From NCBI GenBank assembly GCA_052034085.1, contig JBPOJA010000010.1, positions 1 to 64,000 on the forward strand: a stretch of 64,000 bases of DNA. Direction: 5' to 3'. This DNA comes from UBA1426 sp052034085. GTDB lineage: Bacteria > Bacillota > Clostridia > Peptostreptococcales > Anaerovoracaceae. Each line of letters begins with the position of its first letter. The stretch's first letter is position 1. The notes below the pieces were generated by a model. That model ran no database searches. It saw only the letters and a list, made by a program, of their open reading frames with translations, and was not told where the DNA came from. The position numbers and the translations under genes are program-made. Of the stretch, positions 1 through 8,987 are shown one piece after another.

Positions 1-140
1 ATCTCCTTTCGAATGTGGTTTAGCGATTTCATTCTACTTGAGATTGAGTATATGCTCTACTCTTTTGGCAAAATTAAAATGCTGTGGCATTTAATCTTCT
101 AAACACCACAACATTTATTATAGAGCCAGTTAAAACAAGT

Positions 141-170
141 GTCAGCGGATGGAGAAATCCATCCGCTGAC
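141..170 (-). terminator. Hairpin downstream of pepA
   Basis: A perfect 12-bp inverted repeat (GTCAGCGGATGG and its complement) with a 6-nt loop lies about 40 nt past the pepA stop codon. The T-tract on the minus strand is weak (cacttgtttta), so termination is likely but not certain. Nothing else recognisable is seen in positions 1-207. Confidence 0.65.
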
Positions 171-207
171 TTTGTATCTTTAATATTTAATCTTAAGATT
201 CTGTAAA

Positions 208-1641
208 CTAAAATCTTTTCGTCAGATAATACAGGGTTTTCACCGGAATGCCGGTAGCACCTTTTGGCAGATATCCCTTCTCTGAAGAAAGGTAGGCTGT
301 ACCTGCAATATCCAGGTGCACCCAGGGTGTGTCCTCAACAAACTCACTTAAGAAAAGACCCGCACCGATGGCTCCGGCATTCTCAGTAGTGTTGCGCAAA
401 TCGGCAAAATACCCTTTGTTCAGTTCCCTGTAATCGGGTGTGTTGGGCAGTTCCCATATGAGTTCGTCAGCCAGATCTCCTGCCGCCTTAACTTCCTGCA
501 TGAAATCCTGATTATTTGTAACAGCTCCTGTGGCATAGTGGCCCAGGGCCACAACGCAGGCGCCGGTCAGGGTTGCTACATCAATAACCTTGTCCGGGTT
601 TAATTCCCTAACAGTGTAATAAAGAGCATCCGCCAGAGTGAGTCTGCCCTCCGCATCAGTGCTGAAAATCTCTATGGTCTTGCCGGACATAGATTTGATT
701 ATATCTCCGGGTTTATATGCGGAGCCTGAAATCAGGTTTTCGCATGCAGCCACCACAGCTACTACATTCTTTTTAAGCCCTGATTTTGCGATGGCTTCCA
801 TGGCGCCTATGACAGAAGCCGCGCCGGCCATGTCATCAAACATGGTTTCCATGGATTTTGGCGGTTTTAAGCTGTAGCCGCCGGAGTCAAACATAATGCC
901 CTTGCCCACCATGGCAAGCTTTCTGGCTGAGCCCGGGTCACCATGGTATTCCATGATGATGAATCTGGGCTCCTGGTCGGAGCCCTGAGTTACAGCAAGG
1001 AAAGCGCCCATGCCCATTTCCTCGATTTTATCCCTGCCCCATATGGTAACTTTTACTCCCACTTTTTCCAGCCTGCTCCTGGCTACTTCTGACAGTGCCG
1101 CCGGAGTCATGGCCATGGAGGGATCGTTAACCAGATCCCTTGCCAAAAATACGCTGTCAAGCAGTATGGTTGTTTCGTCAATCATCTGTCTGGCTTCATT
1201 TTCCAGATCTTTTGTGACATCAATATAGACATTTTCCACTGTGGGTTTTGTCTTCTTTTCCTTGAGATATTTATCAAAGCTGTATTCCGAATATAAGAAA
1301 CCTTCGATAATGGATCTGAAAATTTCTGCGAATGACAGGCTTTCAAGTTCGGGCAGGATAAGCTGCAGGGATTTTTCCTTAAGCTTCATGACCTCTTTGC
1401 CGGCGGCATAAGCAGATCGTCTGAGACTTTCGGTGCTTGCTTTTTGCTTTTCACCAATTCCTGCCAGCAGGAATTTGCTATCCGGTCCCATAATATTTGA
1501 GAAAATCTGACCCTGAGAACCCTCGAAAACTTCACGAACTTTGAGGTCTCGAAAAGTCTCTTCCAGTCCGGCAATCGTTTCTGTTTCCTTTGCGGCAAAA
1601 TAAACTCTGACTTCACCATCATTTCCTGTTCTGATATCCAT
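208..1641 (-). CDS. pepA: Leucyl aminopeptidase, M17 family
   Basis: A 477-residue cytosolic metallo-exopeptidase that removes N-terminal residues from peptides using two divalent metal ions. The C-terminal catalytic domain (about residues 165-477) shows the M17 signature STDAEGRL at 327-334 and the metal/catalytic segment VGKGIMFDSGG with Lys247 and Asp252. The N-terminal domain is divergent, as is usual in this family. Length fits the usual 450-500. The start is set by an AAGGAG site 7 nt upstream of ATG. It is transcribed alone, ending at the hairpin at 141-170 and separated from the upstream operon by another hairpin. The likely role is turnover of intracellular peptides. Family assignment is firm, but substrate preference cannot be read from sequence. 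Confidence 0.95.
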   Translation of the reverse strand: MDIRTGNDGEVRVYFAAKETETIAGLEETFRDLKVREVFEGSQGQIFSNIMGPDSKFLLAGIGEKQKASTESLRRSAYAAGKEVMKLKEKSLQLILPELESLSFAEIFRSIIEGFLYSEYSFDKYLKEKKTKPTVENVYIDVTKDLENEARQMIDETTILLDSVFLARDLVNDPSMAMTPAALSEVARSRLEKVGVKVTIWGRDKIEEMGMGAFLAVTQGSDQEPRFIIMEYHGDPGSARKLAMVGKGIMFDSGGYSLKPPKSMETMFDDMAGAASVIGAMEAIAKSGLKKNVVAVVAACENLISGSAYKPGDIIKSMSGKTIEIFSTDAEGRLTLADALYYTVRELNPDKVIDVATLTGACVVALGHYATGAVTNNQDFMQEVKAAGDLADELIWELPNTPDYRELNKGYFADLRNTTENAGAIGAGLFLSEFVEDTPWVHLDIAGTAYLSSEKGYLPKGATGIPVKTLYYLTKRF

Positions 1642-1705
1642 TAGATTTCTCCTTATGTGCTGTGATACTCCTAGAGTACCATAATTTTACGTCTCTTTAC
1701 AAAGA

Positions 1706-1735
1706 AAAAGCAGATGGTTTCCACCATCCGCTTTT
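1706..1735 (-). terminator. Terminator of the DUF4332/DUF937 operon
   Basis: An inverted repeat AAAAGCAGATGG / CCATCCGCTTTT with one A-C mismatch and a 6-nt loop sits 40 nt past the stop of the DUF4332 gene. The stem itself gives a T-run at its 3' side. The core sequence (GCxGATGG) is almost the same as in the hairpin after pepA. Confidence 0.75.
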
Positions 1736-1775
1736 ATGCCCTTAATACCCGGTTTGTGAACTGTCGTTTGTTTAA

Positions 1776-2180
1776 CTAATATTCAAGAACTCTGGGCAAT
1801 GCCTTGGCCTGCTCAATCCAGCCGGACACCCATTTTTCCGTGGGCAGTTTTCTGACCAGTCTTTTTGCTTCGTTAACTTCTGTCATTTTGGCAAGCAGGT
1901 TTGCAGCATTTCTTTGAGCCAGTTCAGGAACGGTGTCCACACCTGCAGCCTCCAGAAGCTCTGAATACTGAGGTCCTATTCCTTTGACCCTGGACAGGTC
2001 AGCGTGGTTTGCCCAGGTTAAAATAAGCTTCTCGGAAACTCCTGCTTTTTCTGCCAGCTCAACGCGGCCTTTTTTCGTGGCGCATGCCTGCAGCAATCCC
2101 TCAACGGTTCTGATCCCTGCTTCATGCAGCTTGGCTGCGTATACATCGCCGATTCCCTCAATAGTAATAATTGATGCCAT
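1776..2180 (-). CDS. DUF4332 helix-hairpin-helix protein
   Basis: A 134-residue protein built from two copies of a helix-hairpin-helix-like unit: IEGIGDVYAAKLHEAGI (about 7-23) and VKGIGPQYSELLEAAGV (about 64-80). This GIG...L...GI pattern is that of DUF4332, related to non-specific DNA-binding HhH domains seen in RNA polymerase alpha C-termini and radical-SAM-associated proteins. It starts 2 nt after the DUF937 stop, with AAGGAG 8 nt upstream, so it is the last gene of a three-gene operon. DNA binding is an inference from the fold; no catalytic residues are visible. No specific function is known to me. Confidence 0.8.
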   Translation of the reverse strand: MASIITIEGIGDVYAAKLHEAGIRTVEGLLQACATKKGRVELAEKAGVSEKLILTWANHADLSRVKGIGPQYSELLEAAGVDTVPELAQRNAANLLAKMTEVNEAKRLVRKLPTEKWVSGWIEQAKALPRVLEY

Positions 2181-2182
2181 GC

Positions 2183-2905
2183 CTATTTCTCCTTTCCGTT
2201 TATACCGAACAGTGAGCCTATAAGCCCGTCGACTAAATTATCCGGTTCTTTTTTCTTTGTATATTTTTTTGTACTTTTGGCACTTCTTGTACTTCCGGAA
2301 CTTTTTGCAGTTTTCTTGGCAACTGATTTCTTTTTTCCTTTTGCCGGTTGCTGGCCGGTTAAAACTGAACTTAATCCCCCAAGCAACATCTCTTCCAGGC
2401 TGCCTCCACCGCCGGATTTGCCTCCACCCAGGCCACCTCCACCCAAAAGGACTGAGGCAAGCAAAGGCCCCAGACCGCCGGCAACTGTTTTCTGCATAGC
2501 CTGTATACCTATGAGAGTTAATAGCAGGGGGACAATATTGGCGAGAATATTTGAGGACTGAGCTGTTGTTACGCCGGCTTTCTTTGCCAGGTCAGCTTCC
2601 ACATTCTTTTTATTGTTCCCCAGTATATGGGTCAATATTTTATTGCCATCTTCAATATCGGCGTTTTTTAAAAAAGCCGTAAGGTCGCTGGTATTGCTTT
2701 TTGAGTGGAATTCAAGAGCTTTGGCCAATGCTTCCTCTCCATCCTTGCCGGATGCATTTTCCTGCATGCTGCGAAGAAGCAGGGGTAAAGCACCCACTAC
2801 GACTTCTCTGGTTTGATTGCTGCTGGTGCCCGAATTTTTGCTTACTGTTTTTATGCTATCTTTATCAAGCAGAGATTCAATCAGTAATTGTGCTAAGTCC
2901 ATCAT
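2183..2905 (-). CDS. DUF937 domain protein with Gly-rich linker and basic tail
   Basis: A 240-residue protein. Residues 1-150 match the DUF937 pattern: helical, with the typical sequence around QTREVVVGALPLLLRSMQ and a later ILANIVPLLL segment. Residues about 150-190 are Gly/Leu-rich with long glycine runs. Residues about 190-225 are Lys/Ser-rich and strongly basic (AKGKKKSVAKKTAK), which suggests nucleic-acid or acidic-partner binding. Its ATG overlaps the stop of the upstream membrane-protein gene by 4 nt, indicating translational coupling. A second ATG is the next codon. DUF937 (YidB-like) has no established role. I infer only that it acts together with the HhH protein encoded directly downstream. 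Confidence 0.75.
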   Translation of the reverse strand: MMDLAQLLIESLLDKDSIKTVSKNSGTSSNQTREVVVGALPLLLRSMQENASGKDGEEALAKALEFHSKSNTSDLTAFLKNADIEDGNKILTHILGNNKKNVEADLAKKAGVTTAQSSNILANIVPLLLTLIGIQAMQKTVAGGLGPLLASVLLGGGGLGGGKSGGGGSLEEMLLGGLSSVLTGQQPAKGKKKSVAKKTAKSSGSTRSAKSTKKYTKKKEPDNLVDGLIGSLFGINGKEK

Positions 2906-3708
2906 TCGTCCTCCTCAGGACCATCATCTTCGATTCTGTCGATACCTCCAGATTCAAGAATCTCGTCCTTTATTTCTTCCACGCTGGTGGCGCAGAAGGA
3001 ACACGGTCTGGTTCTGTGAGCCTCAAAGGCTTCAGCCGGAGTTCCGTAGAAAATATTTTCGGAATTCTTAATGGCTCTGCAGTCGGGGTCAAGATGATAG
3101 ACTTTTCCAAAAGGAGTCCAGTAGACGATGCCCTCACTTTCAAGAAATGCCGCTTCATTGGCAGCTTCCAGATCCTCCTGGGAAACAGGATTAAAATCAT
3201 ATGACAGGCCGACTGCCAGTACCAGTGCCACAGCGGCCACTATGGTAACTACCTTTTTAACCTTGGGGTCCAGATTTTTATTTCTCAGCAGCAGGACCAC
3301 AAGGGGCAGGAAGGCCAGAACAGCGGCTATCACGCCCAGATTGTTCCAGAGGAAGAATTTGAGCTTGTCTTTTTCCGAAGCGGGATCAATGCGGTTTGCA
3401 TGTTTCCACGAAAAAGAGCCGCCAACTACAAATATTAAATCTAAAACAATTCCCACAATGGCCCAGACCATGGTATTGCTGCCAAGATAAAGGGTTCCAT
3501 TCAACACCATAATTGTCAGGACTTCAAAACCGATTGCTACAAGCCACATAAGAAAGGCTGCGATTCTGAAGCCTGTTGCCTTGGATTTCTGAACTTCGGC
3601 TGGAGGGGCAGTTCTCTTTGCTGACGGTATATCAGGAGCCCTTTTTTCAGCTTTCCCGTCCCCGGCAGAAATAAATGTCCTCTCTTTGGGTTGCTTTTTT
3701 TCCGTCAT
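2902..3708 (-). CDS. Four-TM membrane protein with His/Cys metal-site-like C-terminal domain
   Basis: A 268-residue protein of unrecognised family. Residues 1-45 are charged and polar. Four hydrophobic segments follow at about 48-72, 80-98, 120-140 and 150-168. The soluble C-terminal domain (about 190-245) contains a pattern YHLDPDC then RPCSFC. This HxxxxC...CxxC arrangement occurs in small Ada-like or nuclease-associated zinc modules that end many Clostridial surface and nuclease proteins; zinc binding is inferred. The tail is acidic. It is the first gene of the operon with DUF937 and DUF4332, with 4-nt overlap to the next gene. The orientation of the metal-site domain relative to the membrane is unclear. 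Confidence 0.6.
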   Translation of the reverse strand: MTEKKQPKERTFISAGDGKAEKRAPDIPSAKRTAPPAEVQKSKATGFRIAAFLMWLVAIGFEVLTIMVLNGTLYLGSNTMVWAIVGIVLDLIFVVGGSFSWKHANRIDPASEKDKLKFFLWNNLGVIAAVLAFLPLVVLLLRNKNLDPKVKKVVTIVAAVALVLAVGLSYDFNPVSQEDLEAANEAAFLESEGIVYWTPFGKVYHLDPDCRAIKNSENIFYGTPAEAFEAHRTRPCSFCATSVEEIKDEILESGGIDRIEDDGPEEDE

Positions 3709-3805
3709 TGAATCATCTCCTTCATTATCACGCTAAAGATTTTTCTAAATATTCAAATTTTATGCCTTTCCCTGATAGTAACATTCTTACCCGTAAAAAT
3801 CAATC

Positions 3806-4459
3806 TTAGTCAAAGAGAACATAGGGGAAGAGCAGGTATATGGAACCTGCAAATGCTATGAAAGGGGCAAAAGGCTTTACAGCATCTTTTTTGATACGAC
3901 CCGTAATCATCAGTATTCCAAAAAGCAGACCGGAAGAAATGCATGCAATGGTCAGAATAGCTAATGTACCACGAAGCCCGCCCAGAATGCCCACAGCAGA
4001 CATAAGCTTAATATCGCCGAAGCCGATGGCATCTTTTTTGAATATCAGCCTGCCCAGAAATCCGGCAATAAGAAAAAAACCGGCACCCGCAACAACTCCG
4101 AAAAGAGGATTGAGCACTGAACCCTGATAGGGCACCAGTCCAATGCCAACAAGCGCCAGAGCTACAGTAAACTGGTCCGGTATCACCATAAATTTATAGT
4201 CAATGACAGCAATCATCAGGAGAAGCCAGATGGCTGCAAAACCGGCTATGAGAAAGCCTATATCCCGGTTTCGCAGGATATAGGCTGCCCAGATCATCAC
4301 AGCTGAAAAAAGAGGCATGAAATGAGCTTCATTCAGCCTTTTTTTCCAGGCTTCAGTCGGCGGTTCTTCTCCATATTCAGCCAGCCACTTTGGCGGAACA
4401 GCATTTATTATATATACGGCACTGATGCCGCCCATTAGTCCTAAAGCCAGATGAATCAT
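3806..4459 (-). CDS. Prepilin-type aspartyl peptidase (A24 family), compact form
   Basis: A 217-residue polytopic membrane protein with the two A24 aspartates: the first in AVIDYKFMVIPD (about 85-96), the second in GFGDIKLM (about 147-154; GxGD motif). It lacks the long N-terminal cysteine-rich methyltransferase domain of PilD, so it resembles short TadV/CpaA-type or archaeal preflagellin peptidases. It may process prepilin-like leader peptides. No pilin or secretion genes are in this window, so the substrate is unknown. Its ATG overlaps the stop codon of the upstream reductase gene by one base, pointing to cotranscription. Confidence 0.8.
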   Translation of the reverse strand: MIHLALGLMGGISAVYIINAVPPKWLAEYGEEPPTEAWKKRLNEAHFMPLFSAVMIWAAYILRNRDIGFLIAGFAAIWLLLMIAVIDYKFMVIPDQFTVALALVGIGLVPYQGSVLNPLFGVVAGAGFFLIAGFLGRLIFKKDAIGFGDIKLMSAVGILGGLRGTLAILTIACISSGLLFGILMITGRIKKDAVKPFAPFIAFAGSIYLLFPYVLFD

Positions 4460-5679
4460 TATAAATCAGTAACTTCAGTTTCTAAAACCAGGTCGAACTT
4501 TTTTGCATGGGCAAGATAAGTGTCCACCTCATCATATGACAGCATGTCAGATGAAATAAGCCCGGTCTGACTGTATTCATCGTCTATGAACATTTTGGTA
4601 AACAGGAAGCCGCATTGTCCCGTTACATATTGCTCTCCTGTGAGTCCGGCCCTTTCGAAAGATTCTACACATCCCGGGGCATTAAGGTATGTTTCCACCA
4701 GGACTTTTTTGCCGTCCTTTGTGCCTGTGGCTTCCACCACAAAAGCGCCTTCATCCCTGACAAGACCTTCATCTAGAATCTCTTTTATCTCATCATAATA
4801 CTTTGGGGCTGGAGGCAATACTGACAGCACAACATCAAAGGGCACGAATGTTCTGCCGTTGAAAGTGGCTTCCTCCTGGGAAAGCAGACCCGCTTTATAT
4901 AGGGGGGTGGAGAAATCTATACCAACACCGCCATATTTGAAGTTTACATTTTTTACGCCCTTGAAATGGCTGTCCTTATTAAGCCCGATGAAAACGGTTT
5001 CATCATGGGCATGCTCCACCAGAGTTACCTCTTTTTCACACCCTTTGAAATGCCTGGTTACGGGCAGGGAATGAGGTTCAGTCTCTACAAGGACGCCGTC
5101 TTTCAGCGCAAAGGTGGGGTCCACCATGTCGGAAAGGGCCGTAAACGGCGACCACCAGAAAGGAAGAAACCTTTTGGCTTCCACTCCTTCGTACACCATC
5201 ATTAAGATGTCATCGCATGTATCCAGATATCTCATGGCATTTTTGGCGGCAACACACATCATACCCGGTGCGGAGCCAGTGCCGATAATGGCCAGTTTGC
5301 CTATTTCCCTGAATTTTGCCCCATAGTCATTGTACATAATCTCAATGCAGGTGGGCCACCATTCGTCCAGCACATCAGTGGATGCAAAGTCCTGATAGTT
5401 GGCCTTTACTGCCAGGGCGGCATCCAGCACATTGGGTGCAAACCTGATAGGCAGGGCATTTACTATGAGATCTACACCTTTTGCGGCTTCAATGATGCTG
5501 TTAACGTCTGAGGCATCTATGTATACGCCTCTGGCCTTTTTTAATCCTTTGACAAGCTCATCTACAGCTTTTCTGTCATAATCGGCGCAGATGATTTCTG
5601 CCACGCCTGCTTCCTCATCCATTCTTTGAGCAACAGTTGATCCCTGGGCTCCGGTCCCTAAAACTAATACTTTCTTCAT
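4459..5679 (-). CDS. Saccharopine dehydrogenase-like NAD(P)-dependent reductase (1)
   Basis: A 406-residue protein with an N-terminal Rossmann fold beginning KKVLVLGTGAQGSTVAQ, where GxGxxG is the dinucleotide site. The architecture of the saccharopine dehydrogenase / carboxynorspermidine synthase superfamily follows. Start: an upstream ATG at 5691 overlaps the strong site GGAGGG, which is itself correctly spaced for the ATG at 5679. The protein therefore begins MKKVLVLG. A homologous but distinct protein is encoded at 42099-43379. With agmatinase and putrescine aminotransferase elsewhere in the window, an amino-acid or polyamine substrate is plausible, but this is inference. The exact reaction cannot be assigned from sequence. 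Confidence 0.85.
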   Translation of the reverse strand: MKKVLVLGTGAQGSTVAQRMDEEAGVAEIICADYDRKAVDELVKGLKKARGVYIDASDVNSIIEAAKGVDLIVNALPIRFAPNVLDAALAVKANYQDFASTDVLDEWWPTCIEIMYNDYGAKFREIGKLAIIGTGSAPGMMCVAAKNAMRYLDTCDDILMMVYEGVEAKRFLPFWWSPFTALSDMVDPTFALKDGVLVETEPHSLPVTRHFKGCEKEVTLVEHAHDETVFIGLNKDSHFKGVKNVNFKYGGVGIDFSTPLYKAGLLSQEEATFNGRTFVPFDVVLSVLPPAPKYYDEIKEILDEGLVRDEGAFVVEATGTKDGKKVLVETYLNAPGCVESFERAGLTGEQYVTGQCGFLFTKMFIDDEYSQTGLISSDMLSYDEVDTYLAHAKKFDLVLETEVTDL

Positions 5680-5826
5680 AAAACCCTCCATATATATTTT
5701 ATTCTGCTCTTGCCTTTTGAACCGGCAGATTGAGTTTAAAGTCCGACTATTGTAATTATATGTTGTTTGAGAGAGGCCGTCAATTTTGAGATAGTAAATT
5801 TTTACAGCATAGTGTAGAATATAACC

Positions 5827-7299
5827 ATGTTATTCAATTCATTCAATTACTTAATATTTTTCCCTGTGGTGGTGCTTTTTCACTTTCTCATACCCCACAG
5901 GATACGCTACATATGGCTCCTGGCGGCAAGCTATTATTTTTATATGTCCTGGAATCCGAAGTATGCGCTGCTTATAGGCCTGTCCACCCTGATAACGTAT
6001 CTGAGTGGTCTTTTTATCGGTGGAGCCACCAGGAAAGCAGTTAAAAATTTCTATGTATTTTTGTCCATGTCATCAAATCTTGCCATACTTTTCCTGTTCA
6101 AATACTTTGATTTTTTTGTTGATAACCTGAACAGGATTCTGATTCTGCTTAATATGGAGATGGTGAACCCCACGTTTGACGTGATTCTGCCCGTGGGCAT
6201 TTCTTTTTATACTTTCCAGGCACTGTCCTATACCATGGATGTGTACAGGGGGGACATATATGTAGAGCGGAATTTTTTCAAATACGCCCTGTTTGTGTCA
6301 CTGTTTCCCCAGTTGGTGGCAGGCCCCATAGAGCGGTCTAAAAACCTTCTGGTGCAAATAAGCCGGCGTCATTACTTCGATTATGAGAGAGTCAAAAGCG
6401 GCCTGGTGATGATGCTATGGGGGCTGTTCCTCAAGCTGGTGATTGCTGACCGCATGGCACTTCTTGTGAATCAGGTTTACGGAAATCATGAGGATTATGA
6501 GGGACTTGCCCTGGTGATTGCCACTCTGTTTTTCGGGATTCAGATTTACTGTGATTTTTCATCTTATTCACTGATTGCAAAAGGCAGCGCAAGGGTTATG
6601 GGATTCAGACTTATGGACAACTTCAGGCAGCCGTATTTTGCCAGAAGCATAGGTGAATTCTGGCATCGCTGGCATATATCCCTTTCCACCTGGTTCAGAG
6701 ACTATCTATATATACCTCTCGGGGGCAACAGGAAGGGTACTATAAGAAAATATATCAATATTATGATTGTATTTCTGGTCAGCGGCTTGTGGCACGGAGC
6801 TAACTGGACTTTCATAGTCTGGGGCTTTCTGCACGGCAGCTTCCAGGTAATAGGTCAGATAAGCAGGCCATGGAAATCAAAGATTACCAGGGTTCTGGGA
6901 ATTAATGACGACAGCATGAGCTACAAACTGGGGCAGATGTTTGTCACTTATCTGCTGGTGAACTTCGCCTGGATCTTTTTCAGAGCCCAAAGCATCAGTA
7001 TAGCCTTTGATATTATAAAGAGGATTTTTACGGTTTGGAATCCATGGATAATCACTGATGGGAGTCTTTTTGAGCTGGGGCTTTCTTCAGGGAATTTCTT
7101 TGTGGGGCTCTGCTCACTGCTTTTGTTGTTTGCAGTCAGTCTGGCGCAATACAGGGGCCTGGCAGTGGGCAGGATTTTTGCGGAACAGGGCTACGTTTTC
7201 AGAAGCCTGGCAACCCTAGTCCTGCTTTTTGCAATAATATTGTTTGGTGTTTACGGCCCGGGCTATAATGCCGGACAATTTATATATTTTCAATTTTAG
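5827..7299 (+). CDS. MBOAT family membrane O-acyltransferase (AlgI/DltB-like)
   Basis: A 490-residue polytopic membrane protein with the typical start MLFNSFNYLIFFPVV. The MBOAT core includes the SFYTFQALSYTMDVYRG segment (about 123-139), GEFWHRWHISLSTWFRDY (about 278-295) and the catalytic histidine in GLWHGANWTFIVWG (about 319-332). Such enzymes move acyl groups across the membrane to a cell-surface polymer, working with an extracytoplasmic SGNH protein. That partner is encoded 48 nt downstream. No D-alanine ligase (dltA) or alginate genes are present, so the acyl group and polymer are unknown. The RBS is weak, but the N-terminus agrees with the family. Confidence 0.92.
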   Translation: MLFNSFNYLIFFPVVVLFHFLIPHRIRYIWLLAASYYFYMSWNPKYALLIGLSTLITYLSGLFIGGATRKAVKNFYVFLSMSSNLAILFLFKYFDFFVDNLNRILILLNMEMVNPTFDVILPVGISFYTFQALSYTMDVYRGDIYVERNFFKYALFVSLFPQLVAGPIERSKNLLVQISRRHYFDYERVKSGLVMMLWGLFLKLVIADRMALLVNQVYGNHEDYEGLALVIATLFFGIQIYCDFSSYSLIAKGSARVMGFRLMDNFRQPYFARSIGEFWHRWHISLSTWFRDYLYIPLGGNRKGTIRKYINIMIVFLVSGLWHGANWTFIVWGFLHGSFQVIGQISRPWKSKITRVLGINDDSMSYKLGQMFVTYLLVNFAWIFFRAQSISIAFDIIKRIFTVWNPWIITDGSLFELGLSSGNFFVGLCSLLLLFAVSLAQYRGLAVGRIFAEQGYVFRSLATLVLLFAIILFGVYGPGYNAGQFIYFQF

Positions 7300-7347
7300 G
7301 TCAATGAAAGGAATTCCGCAGAAAAGAATAACAGTCGGATATGACGG

Positions 7348-8292
7348 ATGGTTAAACTGAAGAGGATTATTGGAATAATTGCATATACGCTGGTGTTCTT
7401 CCTGTTTTTTACGGGTTTCAGTAAAGCCCTTATGCATAAACAGATAGAAGGGCGCTGGAACATGACCCAGAAAGTTGCCGGTTTTTATAATGAGAACCCG
7501 AACAGCTTCGATGTGCTTTTTTTCGGTTCCAGCCATATATATTGCTCGGTTGACCCGGCTCTTTTTAAAGAAGAAACAGGTCTGGATTCCTATGTGTTTG
7601 CCACTCAGCTGCAGCCAATATGGATAAGCTATCATTATCTGATTGAAGCATTGAAAATGCAAAAGCCGAAGACAGTAGTGCTTGAAGTGAATATGCTGGC
7701 TCAGAACCCGGAGAAGGATTATCTGGATGAAGCAACCAACCACACAGCCATTGACCCTATCCCCTTTTCAAGGAACAAGCTGGATATGATATATGCTGCT
7801 GTGCCAAAAGGGGAGAGGCGTTATTACTTTTTCCATATAATGAAATATCATGACAGGTGGGAAGATCTGGAGGAAAAGGACTTTCTGAGATTGTATGAGC
7901 ATGAGAGGGATCCAGACAAAGGCTATGTAAGGCTTGAGGAAAAAGTAAAAGAACCGGTCTGGGAGGATGTATCGGACATCACGGAAGTTAAGAAAGGCAC
8001 GGGCAAAAGCCTTGAATATATTGAAAAATTTATAGATTATGCCAAAGCAGAAGGAATAGAGGTAATACTGCTGAAAGCGCCTTCCAATGCAACTGTCGAA
8101 CAGAAAATGTACTATAACGGAGCCGCTGAAATTGCCGCAGAAAGGGGAATCACCTATTTAGACTTCAACACAAGAGAAGCTTATGAAGCCATGAATTTAA
8201 TAGTTAGCGAGGATTTTTACGATCAGATGCATCTTAATTCCACAGGTGTTAAGAAATTTGTTAAAGCCCTGGGTCAAAAATTCAATTTATAG
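7348..8292 (+). CDS. Membrane-anchored SGNH-hydrolase-like partner of the MBOAT protein
   Basis: A 314-residue protein with one N-terminal membrane anchor (about 7-26) and an extracytoplasmic domain. Block I is FFGSSHIYCSVDP (Gly-Ser-Ser-His, about 55-67) and the C-terminal block is DQMHLNSTG (Asp-x-x-His, about 291-299). These are the Ser and Asp/His of the SGNH/AlgX/DltD-like fold. MBOAT proteins commonly pair with such proteins, which complete acyl transfer to, or remove acyl groups from, the surface polymer. The pairing and 48-nt spacing support a two-gene operon. It could be an acetyltransferase or an esterase; sequence does not decide. Confidence 0.82.
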   Translation: MVKLKRIIGIIAYTLVFFLFFTGFSKALMHKQIEGRWNMTQKVAGFYNENPNSFDVLFFGSSHIYCSVDPALFKEETGLDSYVFATQLQPIWISYHYLIEALKMQKPKTVVLEVNMLAQNPEKDYLDEATNHTAIDPIPFSRNKLDMIYAAVPKGERRYYFFHIMKYHDRWEDLEEKDFLRLYEHERDPDKGYVRLEEKVKEPVWEDVSDITEVKKGTGKSLEYIEKFIDYAKAEGIEVILLKAPSNATVEQKMYYNGAAEIAAERGITYLDFNTREAYEAMNLIVSEDFYDQMHLNSTGVKKFVKALGQKFNL

Positions 8293-8345
8293 TTGAAAAA
8301 TTGTCTGAAAATGATACACTATTAAGAACAGAGGTGTTTAAGGCT

Positions 8346-8987
8346 ATGAATACGGAAGAAAAATCTTTAGCTTTAGAATGGCAGAAACTTATCTGCAGCA
8401 TCAGGGGCGTCCAGAACGCCAAGGTTATTTTTGACGAAAATAACAAGCCGCGGGAAATTCATGTTTTAGCCGGCGGGGATAAATCTGCAAAAGCTTTGAC
8501 CCGGGATATTCAGTCTGCAATCATGGCTACCTACGAGGTGGAGCTTGATTACAGGATTATCAGCGTGGCCAGGGTAAACACCTGTCTGAATGGATGGAAT
8601 CACCGGCTCTGCTATACAGGAATGGACATTAAGTATTCCGGAGGCCGGGGAGAAATCAAAGTTTATCTTTCCATGGATGAGGACTGTTACGAAGGCACCC
8701 ATATTTATACTTTCAGAAATCCGGAAAACCACAAAAGAGGCGTTGCATCGGCAACGCTGGATGCAGTACTTAAGTATATTGCCAATGTCAACGGCGAAAG
8801 TTGTATTTTTGAATTAATGGCCATAGAAGAGTTGGAAATAGGAGGGAAAAAAGCAAGCGTAGTGCTTGTGTGCGACGAACAGGGCAGATGCTATCTTGGG
8901 GAATGCTTCATATGTGAGCATGAAGACGATGCCATAGTAAGATCCGTCCTTGATGCACTTAACAGAAGAATAAAGACAAGCAGCTAA
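8346..8987 (+). CDS. Conserved-looking protein of unknown function
   Basis: A soluble protein of 213 residues that I do not recognise. A longer reading from TTG at 8301 is possible, but ATG at 8346 has GAGGTG 9 nt upstream and is preferred. Residues 1-75 contain a segment (VQNAKVIFDENNKPREIHVLA) resembling sensory or BON-like alpha/beta domains. The remainder has beta-strand-rich segments rich in Glu/Asp with several cysteines. No signal peptide or membrane helix is visible. It lies 53 nt downstream of the SGNH gene. Its TAA stop falls inside the left arm of the inverted repeat that bounds the 8985-9193 element. Confidence 0.55.
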   Translation: MNTEEKSLALEWQKLICSIRGVQNAKVIFDENNKPREIHVLAGGDKSAKALTRDIQSAIMATYEVELDYRIISVARVNTCLNGWNHRLCYTGMDIKYSGGRGEIKVYLSMDEDCYEGTHIYTFRNPENHKRGVASATLDAVLKYIANVNGESCIFELMAIEELEIGGKKASVVLVCDEQGRCYLGECFICEHEDDAIVRSVLDALNRRIKTSS

